This document shows, piece after piece, positions 52,111 through 61,636 of a DNA stretch of 64,000 nt (positions are counted from its first letter, which is position 1; every line of letters begins with the position of its first letter). The stretch comes from CALCKU01 sp964654665. Lineage in GTDB: Bacteria; Pseudomonadota; Alphaproteobacteria; Caulobacterales; Maricaulaceae. Position numbers and translations under genes: made by a program. The stretch is from positions 1 through 64,000 of the forward strand of contig CAZZKV010000013.1 in the NCBI GenBank assembly GCA_964654665.1, written 5' to 3'. The notes under the pieces were generated by a model. That model ran no database searches. It worked only from the letters and a program-made list of their open reading frames with translations, and had not been told where the DNA came from.

Positions 52111-53513
52111 TAGAGCTTAAAACCGATTACCTTATCATTGGGGCTGGTGCTGTGGGTATGGCCTTTGCTGATATACTGCTTTCCGAAACAGAGGCACATA
52201 TTACGATTGTGGACCGGCATCACAAAGCGGGCGGACATTGGAATGTCGCCTATCCCTTTGTCACCTTGCACCAACCGTCTGCCTTTTACGGCGTAAGTTC
52301 GCGGGAATTATCCAAAGGCCGGATTGATAAAACCGGATTGAATAAGGGTTTAGCTGATTTGGCCAGCGGCGCAGAGGTGTCCGCCTATTTTGATGATATT
52401 ATGCGCCATGATTTTTTGCCAACAGGTCGGGTTGCCTTTTACCCTATGTGTGATTTCGAAGGTCCGGTTAAAGGCGAGGGCGGGGTTTTTACCAACCGCT
52501 TATCAGGACAAAGATACCGCGTTACGCCGTCTGAAAAGACCGTTGATGCAACCTATTTGAAAACAACGGTGCCTTCGACTCATATACCGAATTTTACGGT
52601 TGCCGAGGATACAAGTTTTATAACGCTGAATGATTTGACAAAAATCGAAACGCCCCCCGCGGGTTATATTATTATTGGCGGAGGCAAGACGGGTATTGAT
52701 GCCTGTCTCTGGCTTTTGGAAAACGGTGTTGATCCCGATGCGATACGCTGGATTAAGTCGCGTGATGCTTGGCTGTTAGACCGTAAAAACACTCAGGTCA
52801 CAGATCCGTTTTTCTTTGATACTATCGGAACGCAAGCCGAGCAGTTCGAAGCGATTGCAGATTCGGATTCCATAGAGGATATGTTTACCCGACTTGAGGC
52901 GTGCGGTTATTTTCTGCGGCTGGATTTATCCGTTCGCCCGTCTATGTTTCATGGGGCTACAATCAGCCAGGCCGAGTTAACGCAATTACGGCGGATTAAA
53001 AATATTATCCGCAAAGGTCGTGTAAGCCGGATTGAACCCGGCATGATTTATTTTGGAGATGAGACTCTAGCTGTAGCACCAGATCAAATTTATGTGGATT
53101 GTTCAGCCAGTGCGATTAGCAATCTGGATATGAAACCGGTTTTTGCAGGCCCTCTTATTACGCCGCAAACCGTAAGGTCTTATCAACCGGTTTTTAGCGC
53201 CGCTTTCATTGCCCATATTGAAACGGCTTTTGATACGGAGGTCGAAAAAAACAATTATTGCGGCGTGGTACCATTACCCGATACAGATATGGATTATATA
53301 CGCCTCACAGTTGCTTTTATGATGAACCAATATAAATGGGCGCAAAACCCCGAGATACGGCATTGGTTACAAACTAACCGGCTTGATGGTTTTAGTGATC
53401 TGACTGCGAATGTAGGCCAAGATATCGACAAAAAAGCCGTTCTAGCGCGTCTGTCCAAGGCCGTGATGCCTGCGATGTCAAAACTGCAAAAATATCTTGA
53501 AACTTTGGCGTAA
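52107..53513 (+). CDS. FAD-dependent oxidoreductase of unknown substrate
   Basis: 468 residues. A FAD-binding Rossmann loop LIIGAGAVGMAFADILL at the N-terminus is followed by a HHKAGGHWNVAYPF segment typical of flavin monooxygenase-like proteins, then a second nucleotide loop IIIGGGKTGIDACLW near 195 for NAD(P). The C-terminal half has no recognised motif. It starts with GTG and overlaps gshB. Its role, perhaps in redox or secondary metabolism, is not clear. Confidence 0.8.
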   Translation: MIELKTDYLIIGAGAVGMAFADILLSETEAHITIVDRHHKAGGHWNVAYPFVTLHQPSAFYGVSSRELSKGRIDKTGLNKGLADLASGAEVSAYFDDIMRHDFLPTGRVAFYPMCDFEGPVKGEGGVFTNRLSGQRYRVTPSEKTVDATYLKTTVPSTHIPNFTVAEDTSFITLNDLTKIETPPAGYIIIGGGKTGIDACLWLLENGVDPDAIRWIKSRDAWLLDRKNTQVTDPFFFDTIGTQAEQFEAIADSDSIEDMFTRLEACGYFLRLDLSVRPSMFHGATISQAELTQLRRIKNIIRKGRVSRIEPGMIYFGDETLAVAPDQIYVDCSASAISNLDMKPVFAGPLITPQTVRSYQPVFSAAFIAHIETAFDTEVEKNNYCGVVPLPDTDMDYIRLTVAFMMNQYKWAQNPEIRHWLQTNRLDGFSDLTANVGQDIDKKAVLARLSKAVMPAMSKLQKYLETLA

Positions 53514-53590
53514 ACTCGCCTTTATTCATACTTTATTATCAGAATCTGGTAATGAAATTAATATAAATTATTCTCTATGGTTGGGGTACG

Positions 53591-54598
53591 ATGACTATAA
53601 CATCCGGAAAAACATGGTTTGCGCGATTAGCACCTTATAGGCGTTCTGAAAATGGCCGCGCAGCTTGGGAAACCTTCGTCACGCTAGCTGCTTTTCTTGG
53701 ATTATGGGCCGGTATTTGGGGTTTGTTTCAAGCTGGGCACTTTTGGTCATTAGCCGGGGTTATTCCGGGCGGCGGATTGGTTGTGCGCTTGTTTATTATT
53801 CAACATGATTGTGGGCATCAATCGATGTTTTCATCGCGAAAAGCCAATGATTGGACGGGGCGGTTGATTGGAATTTTAACGCTTACGCCTTATGATCATT
53901 GGAAACGCTCTCATGCCTTGCACCATGCAGGTTCAGGTAACTTGGACCGGCGTGGTATGGGTGATGACATCATTACGCTTACAGTCGAGGAATATGAGGC
54001 TTTACCGCGATTTGAAAAAATTAAATACCGTCTATACCGCCATCCCGTTGTTATGTTTGGTCTTGGCCCCGCCTATGTGTTTATGTTGGCGCACCGTTTG
54101 CCCTTGGGTGCAATGAAAAATGGCGTGAAACCTTGGGCGAGTGCTTTATTGACAAATGCCGGAATTGCGGTGCTCTATGGTCTCTTAATTTGGGGCGTCG
54201 GTCTTAAAGCCTTTCTTTGCATTCAAATCCCTATGGTTATTATTGGGGCGTCTATTGGTGTGTGGATGTTTTATGTTCAACACCAATTTGATGAAACCCA
54301 TTGGTCACGTGGCGATGAATGGAACCGTGAAGAAGCGGCGCTTTTAGGGAGTTCCTATTATGATTTGCCTGCGCCTTTCATGTGGTTTACTGGCAATATT
54401 GGTGTTCATCATGTGCATCACCTATCCTCGCGCATTCCTTTTTATCAATTACCGCGTATTTTAAAGGCTCACCCCGAGCTTAAACAGGTCGGACGGCTAA
54501 CATTTTGGCAAAGTCTGAAATGTGTTAAATTGGCCCTTTGGTGCGAAAAAAACAAACGCATGGTGTCTTTTGCCAATCGCAATCAGCTTTGCGCTTAA
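53591..54598 (+). CDS. Membrane fatty acid desaturase
   Basis: 335 residues. Three His boxes bind the di-iron centre: HDCGH at 72-76, HALHH at 108-112 and HHVHH near 275. At least four membrane helices. The layout matches the acyl-lipid omega-6/delta-12 type. It introduces a double bond into acyl chains, changing membrane fluidity. It follows the FAD oxidoreductase by 77 bases and overlaps the convergent MATE stop by four bases. Confidence 0.92.
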   Translation: MTITSGKTWFARLAPYRRSENGRAAWETFVTLAAFLGLWAGIWGLFQAGHFWSLAGVIPGGGLVVRLFIIQHDCGHQSMFSSRKANDWTGRLIGILTLTPYDHWKRSHALHHAGSGNLDRRGMGDDIITLTVEEYEALPRFEKIKYRLYRHPVVMFGLGPAYVFMLAHRLPLGAMKNGVKPWASALLTNAGIAVLYGLLIWGVGLKAFLCIQIPMVIIGASIGVWMFYVQHQFDETHWSRGDEWNREEAALLGSSYYDLPAPFMWFTGNIGVHHVHHLSSRIPFYQLPRILKAHPELKQVGRLTFWQSLKCVKLALWCEKNKRMVSFANRNQLCA

Positions 54599-56001
54599 CC
54601 GGTTTTCCACACCAGCAGCCAAAGGCGTATACCGAGCAAAACCGAGACGCTGAATAATCCTGCCATGAGGCCGTACCAAATACCCAGCGGCCCCAGACTT
54701 GTTTTAAGACCCAGATAATAGGCAATAGGAAAACCGATAACCCAATAGCTGATACCCGTCAGAGTCATCGGCCAATTTACGTCTTTTAATCCGCGTAGTA
54801 ATTGATTGGCGCAAACCTGCGCAGCATCAAAAAGCATAAACATGCCGGCAATAGGTAAAAAAGCGACAATAAGACTTATAACATAATCATTTTTGGCGTT
54901 TGACGCGTCGAGATATAATCCGGCGATAAATTGCGGCGCTAGTGTCACAGCAACAGCGCAAAAGCTAATCGTCAATGTGCCTGAAATCAGCGTTGTCAGG
55001 CTAGCCCGCTTAACGGCTTGGCTGTTATTAGCGCCAGCGGCCAATCCCACGCGAACGGCCCCGGCCATAGATAATCCCCACGGCAACATAAAGGCGAGCG
55101 CGACAACATTAATGGCGACTTGATAGGCCGCAACTTCCATAATGCCGATTAATCCCATTAACAGAACAGCGGCATTAAATAACATACCTTCAAAAATAGT
55201 TGTGACGCTAATCGGCCACCCTAAAATGATAATTTCTTTAAACCGAGGCCAATCGCTTTTGAAAAACCGCGAGAACAGATTAAATTGCGCAGCTTCCGGA
55301 TCTCGTTTGATATACAGCACGAAAATAAAAAACGACATTATATAGGCTAAAGATGACGCGATACCGGCTCCGATAAGTTCAAGACGTGGAAATCCGAAGG
55401 CACCAAAGATCAGGACATAATTGAGCACAGCATTAATAAGAGTTGTTACCATAACTAATATTAACGGGATTGTTGTTTTCCCAAGCGCGGCCAGAAAATT
55501 ACGTAAAGCCATAACGCATAGAGCAAAAGGCCAGCCAAAGCTCAATGCTAAAACATATTGGCCCGCGCGGCGGGAGAGCTGCGGATCTTGGCCAAGCCAT
55601 ATTGCGACGGGTTCGGTCAGTAAAATAAACCCAAAGACAAAAGGAAACATCAAGAAAATCGCCCATAAAGCCATACGTACAGAGCGCCGTGCATCAGCCC
55701 GGTTGTTTTTATCCGCACCTAAGGCTTGGGACACCATAGGCGTTACAGCCATGACGGGCCCAGCACCAACCATCCATAGGAAAAAATAGATGACAGTGCC
55801 CAGTGATGCGGCGGCGAGTTCTTCCGGGCCGACCCGCCCAATCATGATCGCATCGATCGTATAAATTGAAAATTGCGCTAATTGTGTGAGTGCCATCGGG
55901 ACGCCTAATGATAATAACGCACGTAATTCTCCTGGCCAGCGCTCTGGCAGGATCGTTTTTTCTGGCAATGTCGCTTTAATATCGCTCACAGCTCTATCCA
56001 T
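54595..56001 (-). CDS. MATE-family efflux transporter
   Basis: 468 residues, about 12 membrane helices. N-terminal LLSLGVPMALTQLAQFSIYT, IDAIMIGRVGPEELAAASLG, MAVTPMVSQALGA, and in the second half FEGMLFNAAVLLMGL and the SMAGAVRVGLAAGAN repeat. NorM-type exporters move cationic drugs or metabolites in exchange for Na+ or H+. Substrate unknown. A palindrome pair lies in its promoter region. Confidence 0.92.
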   Translation of the reverse strand: MDRAVSDIKATLPEKTILPERWPGELRALLSLGVPMALTQLAQFSIYTIDAIMIGRVGPEELAAASLGTVIYFFLWMVGAGPVMAVTPMVSQALGADKNNRADARRSVRMALWAIFLMFPFVFGFILLTEPVAIWLGQDPQLSRRAGQYVLALSFGWPFALCVMALRNFLAALGKTTIPLILVMVTTLINAVLNYVLIFGAFGFPRLELIGAGIASSLAYIMSFFIFVLYIKRDPEAAQFNLFSRFFKSDWPRFKEIIILGWPISVTTIFEGMLFNAAVLLMGLIGIMEVAAYQVAINVVALAFMLPWGLSMAGAVRVGLAAGANNSQAVKRASLTTLISGTLTISFCAVAVTLAPQFIAGLYLDASNAKNDYVISLIVAFLPIAGMFMLFDAAQVCANQLLRGLKDVNWPMTLTGISYWVIGFPIAYYLGLKTSLGPLGIWYGLMAGLFSVSVLLGIRLWLLVWKTG

Positions 56002-56051
56002 AAAAAACCGGCCTTACGCTGGCTTTATCTTTTTGTCACCCTTTTAAAGCC

Positions 56052-56071
56052 TGTCCACCTATAGGTGGACA
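56052..56071. promoter_or_regulatory. Perfect 20-base palindrome upstream of the MATE gene
   Basis: TGTCCACCTATAGGTGGACA, 51 bases before the MATE start and 115 before asmA. A related half-site pair lies at 56123-56135. It looks like an operator of a dimeric repressor, for example TetR or MarR type; the regulator is not in the window next to it. Confidence 0.7.
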
Positions 56072-56122
56072 TAATCACAAAGGGTTGAGATGTAAAATTA
56101 TGAGCTTTGTGATATATTCATC

Positions 56123-56135
56123 CACCTTTCAGGTG
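56123..56135. promoter_or_regulatory. Second CACCT-TTC-AGGTG element
   Basis: CACCT-3 bases-AGGTG shares the CACCT/AGGTG arms of the palindrome at 56052. Two copies in one intergenic region support a specific binding protein controlling asmA, the MATE gene, or both. Confidence 0.5.
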
Positions 56136-56185
56136 ATAGTATTTATCGGCACGTGATGAAAATTTACAATGTGTAGACGGAGATA

Positions 56186-59100
56186 ATGATGAAAAAAATT
56201 CTATTAGGTGGCGGAGCCTTATTCATTATCGCGGCGGCCGGTTTGGTGGCTTTGCCCTCTTTAGTGCCTTCTTCTGTTTATAAGGAGAAAATTGAAACCC
56301 AATTGACACAAGAATTGCGCCGCCCGGTACGGGTTTTGGGTGATATAAAACTGAGTGTTTTCCCGGTGATTAAGGCCAATGCTGGACGGGTTGAAATTGA
56401 TAATCCGGCAGGATTTACGGATAAACATTTTGCTGCTATGGACGCCATGAGTGCACGCGTTAAATTATTGCCGTTGTTGTCGAAGCGTGTCGAGATTGCG
56501 TCTTTTACATTAAAAAACCCGGTTATTAATCTTGAAAAAACGGCAAACGGCGCGGTTAATTGGGTATTTGGTGATCCAAAACTCGCAGATGATACGCCGC
56601 AGGCGGGGCCCTTTAAGCGCGATGGGCGCTATGCTACGCTAGATCCGGCTATTGGAAAATTTACCTTAGATAACGGCAGCGTCAGCTATGTCGATGCTGC
56701 TGAAAATATTAACAATACTCTTAAACAGGTTAATATTGATTTTACCTTGCCTAATCTTTCGGCGACACTCGATATAGATGGTAGCCTGGTTTATAATGAT
56801 ATGCCTGTCGATATTGATCTCTCACTAAGCAGTATACGGTCTTTTTTAGACGGCAAGGCAGCGCCTGTAGCACTATCATTAAAAACGGATTTCGTTGACT
56901 TTACCAGCCAAGGCCGGTTTTTACCCGGCCAAGACATTACTTTTGATCTGGATGTAGACGGCGACATTTCTGATGTAAAAGAAATCGCTGCATTATCTCC
57001 GGCTGACATCCCTTATGCTGATCTGGCGCAATCAATAAAATTGTCGGGTCATTACGGCTATGATGGAGCCGTCCTGACGGTTAAGGAGGCTGATATATCA
57101 GCGAAAGGGGCCAGTTTTGATGCCGGGTTTAAAGGGAATGCCATTTTAGGTGAAACACCGGTGATCGATGGCCGTATTGAACTGGATGCCTCGGATGTGC
57201 AAAGCCTTGCCGCAGCACTGAACCAAGAGGTGCAGGGATTAAACCTTGTTCAAACAGCCAAGGTTTCAGCGACATTGACAGCTCAAGATAAAGGTTTTTC
57301 AGCGCAAGATATCAAAGCGGATGTAAGCGGTGAGGGCTTATCAGCCACTTATATAGGCACGGGTGTTTTCTCTGATACGTTTTCTGCGGAGGGTCAATTT
57401 ACGGCGGTTGTTGCCTCTGTTCCAAATTTAACCCAAGCTTTGGATATGGAAATCCCGCAAGCGACTGCACTGCAAAGTGTTGAGGCGAAAGGGGCGTTGA
57501 CTTATAAGGGTGAGGCTCTTTCGATGCGCGCGCTGGATGTTAAAACATCCGGTGGAGCCGTAACAGGGCGCTATCAAGGCGGGGTTGATCTTATCAAGGG
57601 CGCGCCATCTGCGGATGGCCAGTTTAATATTGATATTCCATCTGTTGCTCAGGTTAATGCAGTCGCGAGCTTAGGCGTTGAGGCGGCCAATGGGGTCGGC
57701 AACCTTATAGCCTCTGGACAGATTAAAATGGCCGGTAAATCGATCGCGCTGACAGACTTAACGGCGAATACGGCTGGGGATTTTATCACTGGTGAATATA
57801 AGGGTGACGCCGTTCTTGGGGATGTAGCGCAATATAATGGCACCTTCACAACATCATTGCGCTCTCTAGCCAGTCTATCCCAACGGATAGGGGTGGATAT
57901 TCCTTTTGCTGAGGCGATAGGGACGGTTGATTTCTCTGGGCAAGTATCAGGAGCCGGAGAGGCGATTACCTTACCTGTATTAGAGGCATCACTAAGCGGT
58001 GGTATGATTAATGGCCGTTATACAGGGTCTGCGGCCATGAATAAGGGTGTGAATTTAAACGGAAATCTCTCGGCCGATATTCCGTCCTTGCGCGCGTTGG
58101 CATCGGCGACCAACGGTGCTATCTTGCCGCCTAGCACACAAGCAGGCACGATTTACGAAGCTTTTACCGTATCAGGACAAGTGACGGGTACGCCCTCCAA
58201 TATTGCATTTGAACAGGCTGATATGATGCTGGATGCACTGAAGGGTCAGGGAGATATTTTTATTGATATGACTCAGGCGAAACCCGCTTTGAAAGCGGTG
58301 GTTAATCTGGACGGTCTGGATTTGCGACCTTATATGGCGGCCAATTCCGCACAAAACCCGACAGGCGAAATTCAGCCATGGAGTGAAACACCGCTTACAC
58401 TGGATTTTTTGAGAGCCATGAATGGTGACTTTAATTTGAATACACCTAATATTGTGACTGATCGCTTATCGCTTGGACAATCCAATATTAGGGCCAAATT
58501 ACGCGATGGGGTGATGACAGCGGATTTACCGCAAATGTCACTTTATGGCGGTTTAGGACGGATGACAGCGGTACTTGATGGGTCGCGCGATGTTACGCGT
58601 GTTGCGCTGGATATGGGTTTGGATAAACTCAATTCCAATAGTTTTCTTTCTGCTGTTGCTGGGTTTACTAATGCGACAGGGGAAACAGGTTCACAATTTA
58701 AAATTCGCGGTCAAGGACGGTCTCAAGCTGACATTATGAAGTCCCTGTCCGGCCAAGGGGATTTCAAATTGGTGGACGGACAGATATCAGGTGTTGATTT
58801 AAGCGCCTTATTAACCGGGCTGGACCAAGCTTTGACATCGCGCTCATTACCGGGCGGTATTGGCCCGTCTCATGTGACAAAATTTAATGATATTATAGGT
58901 CTGTTTACGATTGAAAACGGTGTTGCAAAGATCGGTCAATTTTCATTGGGCGGGCTGGGTGTTCTAGCTGAAGGCGCTGGACAAATTGATTTAGGGCGCC
59001 AGACGATTGACTTTAGCTTGCGCCCTCGCCTTACAGGTCAAAATGCGAGTAATCTGGGCGCTTTTGGTATTCCTATTCAGATCAAGGGCAGGTTTGGAAA

Positions 59101-59476
59101 TGTCGCTGTTGGGCTGGATTCGGATATGCTGGGAAAAATTGCAGCGGAACGCGCGCGGGCCGAGGCAGCGAGTTTAATCCAGAAACAGGTTGGCGGCAAT
59201 CTGGGGAGCGTTATTGGCGGGGTATTGGGCGGCACCCAAGGCAGCCCTGCGCCGCGCCGCGGTACCGCGCAGCCGCAACAACCGGCATCCACGGACGCTG
59301 TTGTCGGGGATTTATTAGGGGGGTTATTGGGCAGTAAAAAGCCGCAGGGAACAGACTCGGCCGGAGTGTCCGGAAATACGACTGATAAGGATGATTCCAA
59401 AAATACTGATAAAAAGAAAGAGCCTAAACTTGAAGATACTCTGCTGGACCTTTTTGGTGGTAAAAAGAAAAATTAG
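56186..59476 (+). CDS. AsmA-family protein
   Basis: 1096 residues. An N-terminal membrane anchor (about 4-26), then an AsmA N-terminal domain: YKEKIETQLTQELRRPVRVL, NAGRVEIDNPAGF, ARVKLLPLLSKRVEI and LKNPVINLEK. A long middle of repeating beta-strand units follows (the TAxxGG and GxYxG patterns). The AsmA C-terminal part begins near 850 with SGQGDFKLVDGQISGVDL and LRPRLTG. The last ~120 residues are Gly, Lys and Asp rich and disordered. AsmA-like proteins are thought to form grooves for moving phospholipids between the membranes. Confidence 0.92.
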   Translation: MMKKILLGGGALFIIAAAGLVALPSLVPSSVYKEKIETQLTQELRRPVRVLGDIKLSVFPVIKANAGRVEIDNPAGFTDKHFAAMDAMSARVKLLPLLSKRVEIASFTLKNPVINLEKTANGAVNWVFGDPKLADDTPQAGPFKRDGRYATLDPAIGKFTLDNGSVSYVDAAENINNTLKQVNIDFTLPNLSATLDIDGSLVYNDMPVDIDLSLSSIRSFLDGKAAPVALSLKTDFVDFTSQGRFLPGQDITFDLDVDGDISDVKEIAALSPADIPYADLAQSIKLSGHYGYDGAVLTVKEADISAKGASFDAGFKGNAILGETPVIDGRIELDASDVQSLAAALNQEVQGLNLVQTAKVSATLTAQDKGFSAQDIKADVSGEGLSATYIGTGVFSDTFSAEGQFTAVVASVPNLTQALDMEIPQATALQSVEAKGALTYKGEALSMRALDVKTSGGAVTGRYQGGVDLIKGAPSADGQFNIDIPSVAQVNAVASLGVEAANGVGNLIASGQIKMAGKSIALTDLTANTAGDFITGEYKGDAVLGDVAQYNGTFTTSLRSLASLSQRIGVDIPFAEAIGTVDFSGQVSGAGEAITLPVLEASLSGGMINGRYTGSAAMNKGVNLNGNLSADIPSLRALASATNGAILPPSTQAGTIYEAFTVSGQVTGTPSNIAFEQADMMLDALKGQGDIFIDMTQAKPALKAVVNLDGLDLRPYMAANSAQNPTGEIQPWSETPLTLDFLRAMNGDFNLNTPNIVTDRLSLGQSNIRAKLRDGVMTADLPQMSLYGGLGRMTAVLDGSRDVTRVALDMGLDKLNSNSFLSAVAGFTNATGETGSQFKIRGQGRSQADIMKSLSGQGDFKLVDGQISGVDLSALLTGLDQALTSRSLPGGIGPSHVTKFNDIIGLFTIENGVAKIGQFSLGGLGVLAEGAGQIDLGRQTIDFSLRPRLTGQNASNLGAFGIPIQIKGRFGNVAVGLDSDMLGKIAAERARAEAASLIQKQVGGNLGSVIGGVLGGTQGSPAPRRGTAQPQQPASTDAVVGDLLGGLLGSKKPQGTDSAGVSGNTTDKDDSKNTDKKKEPKLEDTLLDLFGGKKKN

Positions 59477-59484
59477 CGTAAGGG

Positions 59485-59668
59485 TCACATAATTGGATTG
59501 AGGTCGGCCGGTTCGAAGGGAACGATTATGTCCTCTCTGGAATGATATTCAAGGGACATCGCTTTTACAAGGCTTACCGCCTCATCAATGTTTGGTAACG
59601 AGATGCTAACGCTCTTTTGGTATAAGCGCCGCAGGATATCAATGATTGTGGGTTGAAGGTTATGTCAA
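59485..59668 (-). other. Unassigned open frame without a clear start
   Basis: On the minus strand a frame of about 60 codons runs to TGA at 59487-59485. It reads like real protein (IIDILRRLYQKSVSIS, then LPNIDEAVSLVKAMSLEY). The only ATG gives 24 residues, and a stop lies just upstream at the wecB start. It may be the tail of a decayed gene. Confidence 0.3.
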
Positions 59669-60501
59669 CTGTTAAGAAAATATTGCCGCCGCAACCGCGG
59701 GGTGTGGATCGTCGAGCAGAACCGCGTTACGGAGACCAAGACTGGCGCGTTAATCAACGTCACTATGATTTTTTGGGCACGGTTTTTGATCCGCTTACGC
59801 CCATGCAGACATTGGCACGGGCCAAATGGATTACGCCTAATCACGGTTTTCGCTATATTGTCACGCCTAATGTGGACCATATTGTTCGTCTCACCAAAGA
59901 GCCAGAGATTTACAGCCCGCTTTATTCTGCGTCTTGGTTATCTGTTTGCGATTCGCGCATTTTGGAAATGCTGGGTCGGTTTTCGGGCTTGCCATTATAT
60001 GCCGTTCCGGGGTCTGATTTGACCGCGCAATTATTTGACAATGTCATAGATAGATATGATTCGATTAACATAATTGGGGCTGATGAAGTTATTATCAAAG
60101 GCCTTAAACAACGTTATGGATTACAAAATATTCAACATCATCAACCCCCTATGGGGTTACGTAACAAGCCTGACGCTATTGCGACGACAGCGGAATTTGT
60201 TGCGCAAAACCCGGCGCGTTATACATTTATTTGCGTAGGATCGCCCCAGCAGGAAATGGTCGCTAAAGCGTGCCTAGAACGGGGGGATTGTGTGGGGTTG
60301 GGTCTATGTGTTGGCGCATCATTAGAGTTCTTGACGGGTAAAATCAAGCGGGCGCCACTCTGGATGCAAAAGGCCCGTCTTGAATGGCTGTTTCGCTTGA
60401 GTAGTGAACCCAAGCGTTTGTGGAAACGGTATCTGGTTGAAGGCCCGAAAATATTTTTGGTCTGGTTGCGTTGGTCTATGAGTCAGAAGAGCCGCCGTTA
60501 G
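59662..60501 (+). CDS. WecB/TagA/CpsF-family glycosyltransferase
   Basis: 279 residues of GT family 26: YIVTPNVDHIVRL, SVCDSRILEML, YAVPGSDLTAQLF, FICVGSPQQEMVAKA, and the end GASLEFLTGKIKRAPLWMQK followed by LEWLFRLSSEPKRLWKRY. The family transfers N-acetylmannosamine(uronate) or related sugars onto a lipid-linked acceptor for surface polysaccharide. An N-terminal ~35-residue extension is not part of the domain. Start uncertain: ATG at 59662 or TTG at 59653. Confidence 0.92.
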   Translation: MSTVKKILPPQPRGVDRRAEPRYGDQDWRVNQRHYDFLGTVFDPLTPMQTLARAKWITPNHGFRYIVTPNVDHIVRLTKEPEIYSPLYSASWLSVCDSRILEMLGRFSGLPLYAVPGSDLTAQLFDNVIDRYDSINIIGADEVIIKGLKQRYGLQNIQHHQPPMGLRNKPDAIATTAEFVAQNPARYTFICVGSPQQEMVAKACLERGDCVGLGLCVGASLEFLTGKIKRAPLWMQKARLEWLFRLSSEPKRLWKRYLVEGPKIFLVWLRWSMSQKSRR

Positions 60502-60554
60502 TCAAATATTCAAGCTGTTTAATTATTCAGGCCATCGTTATCAGGCCGATAGGG

Positions 60555-61628
60555 TCAGATTAATTTTTCTGCAATAGCCTGAATAGTTTTTGCTATATCG
60601 CTGTCGCCGGTTGCCAGAGGTTGCCCCTGATCGCTGCTACCACGCAAACTTATATCTAGAGGCACTGCACCTAGAAAGGTTACGTCCAATCGGGCGGCTT
60701 CTTCTTTGGCCCCGCCAGTTCCGAAAATATTGTGCTGGGTCCCGCAATTCTGGCACGTAAAGTAAGACATATTTTCAATCAAACCTAAAATCGGTATATC
60801 GACTTTTTTGAACATGGCGACGCCTTTGCGAGCATCAATCAAGGCTAAATCTTGCGGCGTTGAAATAATCACAGCGCCTTTCGGGTTTATATCTTGGGCC
60901 AGGCCGAGCTGGGCATCGCCTGTGCCGGGCGGCATATCGATGATTAAGATATCCAATGAGCCCCAATTAACATCCCACAACATCCGAGAGATGGCCCCTT
61001 GTACAAGTGGGCCGCGCCAGACTATAGGACCATCATCGCGCGTTAGAAACCCAATGGACATCGCTTTGATGCCATGGGCTTTGATAGGGCGGATTAAGCG
61101 GCGACCTTCGATCATATCTGTTTCGGCTATATGGCTGGGTTGTCCGATCAAGGTTGGCAAACTAGGGCCATGAACATCAGCATCGAGTAATCCGACCTTT
61201 TTACCCATCTTTGCGAGCGCGGCAGCAAGATTGACGGCCATGGTTGACTTGCCTACGCCGCCTTTCGCTGAACTAATGGCAATAATTCTGTCAATGAAAG
61301 CGTCACCCTGATAGCCAATGGGGCGTCGCGGTTTGTGGAGATTACCACTACGTTTGGATGGTGTGCGTAGCGGCGGTGCGGCTTTATGCGCTGTCATAAT
61401 GACCTGCGCCATATGAATACCGTCCAAAGCGGATAAAGCGGTTTCAGCGGCCACGCGCAAACGTTCCATTTGGCCGCTTTTTTCTGGATCAATGAGAAGA
61501 ACAGCTCGTATTATACCGTCTTTATAGGCCAAATTCCCCAGCATACCGACTGTAACAATATCGGTTCCGCTTTCAGGGTCGATAATATTTCGTAGGGCTT
61601 GTAAAGCTTTGTCTTCGGAATAGGGCAT
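60555..61628 (-). CDS. mrp: Mrp/ApbC-type Fe-S carrier ATPase
   Basis: 357 residues. An N-terminal MIP18 domain (1-85) is followed by a basic linker and a P-loop ATPase: IIAISSAKGGVGKSTMAVNL near 119-135, GLLDADVHGPSLPTLIG, IDMPPGTGDAQLGLAQ, and YFTCQNCGTQHNIFG with the CxxC that binds an Fe-S cluster at the dimer interface. It carries Fe-S clusters to apo-proteins. Start at 61628 chosen from family length; it lies eight bases after the upstream stop, so an operon is likely. Confidence 0.94.
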   Translation of the reverse strand: MPYSEDKALQALRNIIDPESGTDIVTVGMLGNLAYKDGIIRAVLLIDPEKSGQMERLRVAAETALSALDGIHMAQVIMTAHKAAPPLRTPSKRSGNLHKPRRPIGYQGDAFIDRIIAISSAKGGVGKSTMAVNLAAALAKMGKKVGLLDADVHGPSLPTLIGQPSHIAETDMIEGRRLIRPIKAHGIKAMSIGFLTRDDGPIVWRGPLVQGAISRMLWDVNWGSLDILIIDMPPGTGDAQLGLAQDINPKGAVIISTPQDLALIDARKGVAMFKKVDIPILGLIENMSYFTCQNCGTQHNIFGTGGAKEEAARLDVTFLGAVPLDISLRGSSDQGQPLATGDSDIAKTIQAIAEKLI

Positions 61629-61636
61629 GGCGTTCG

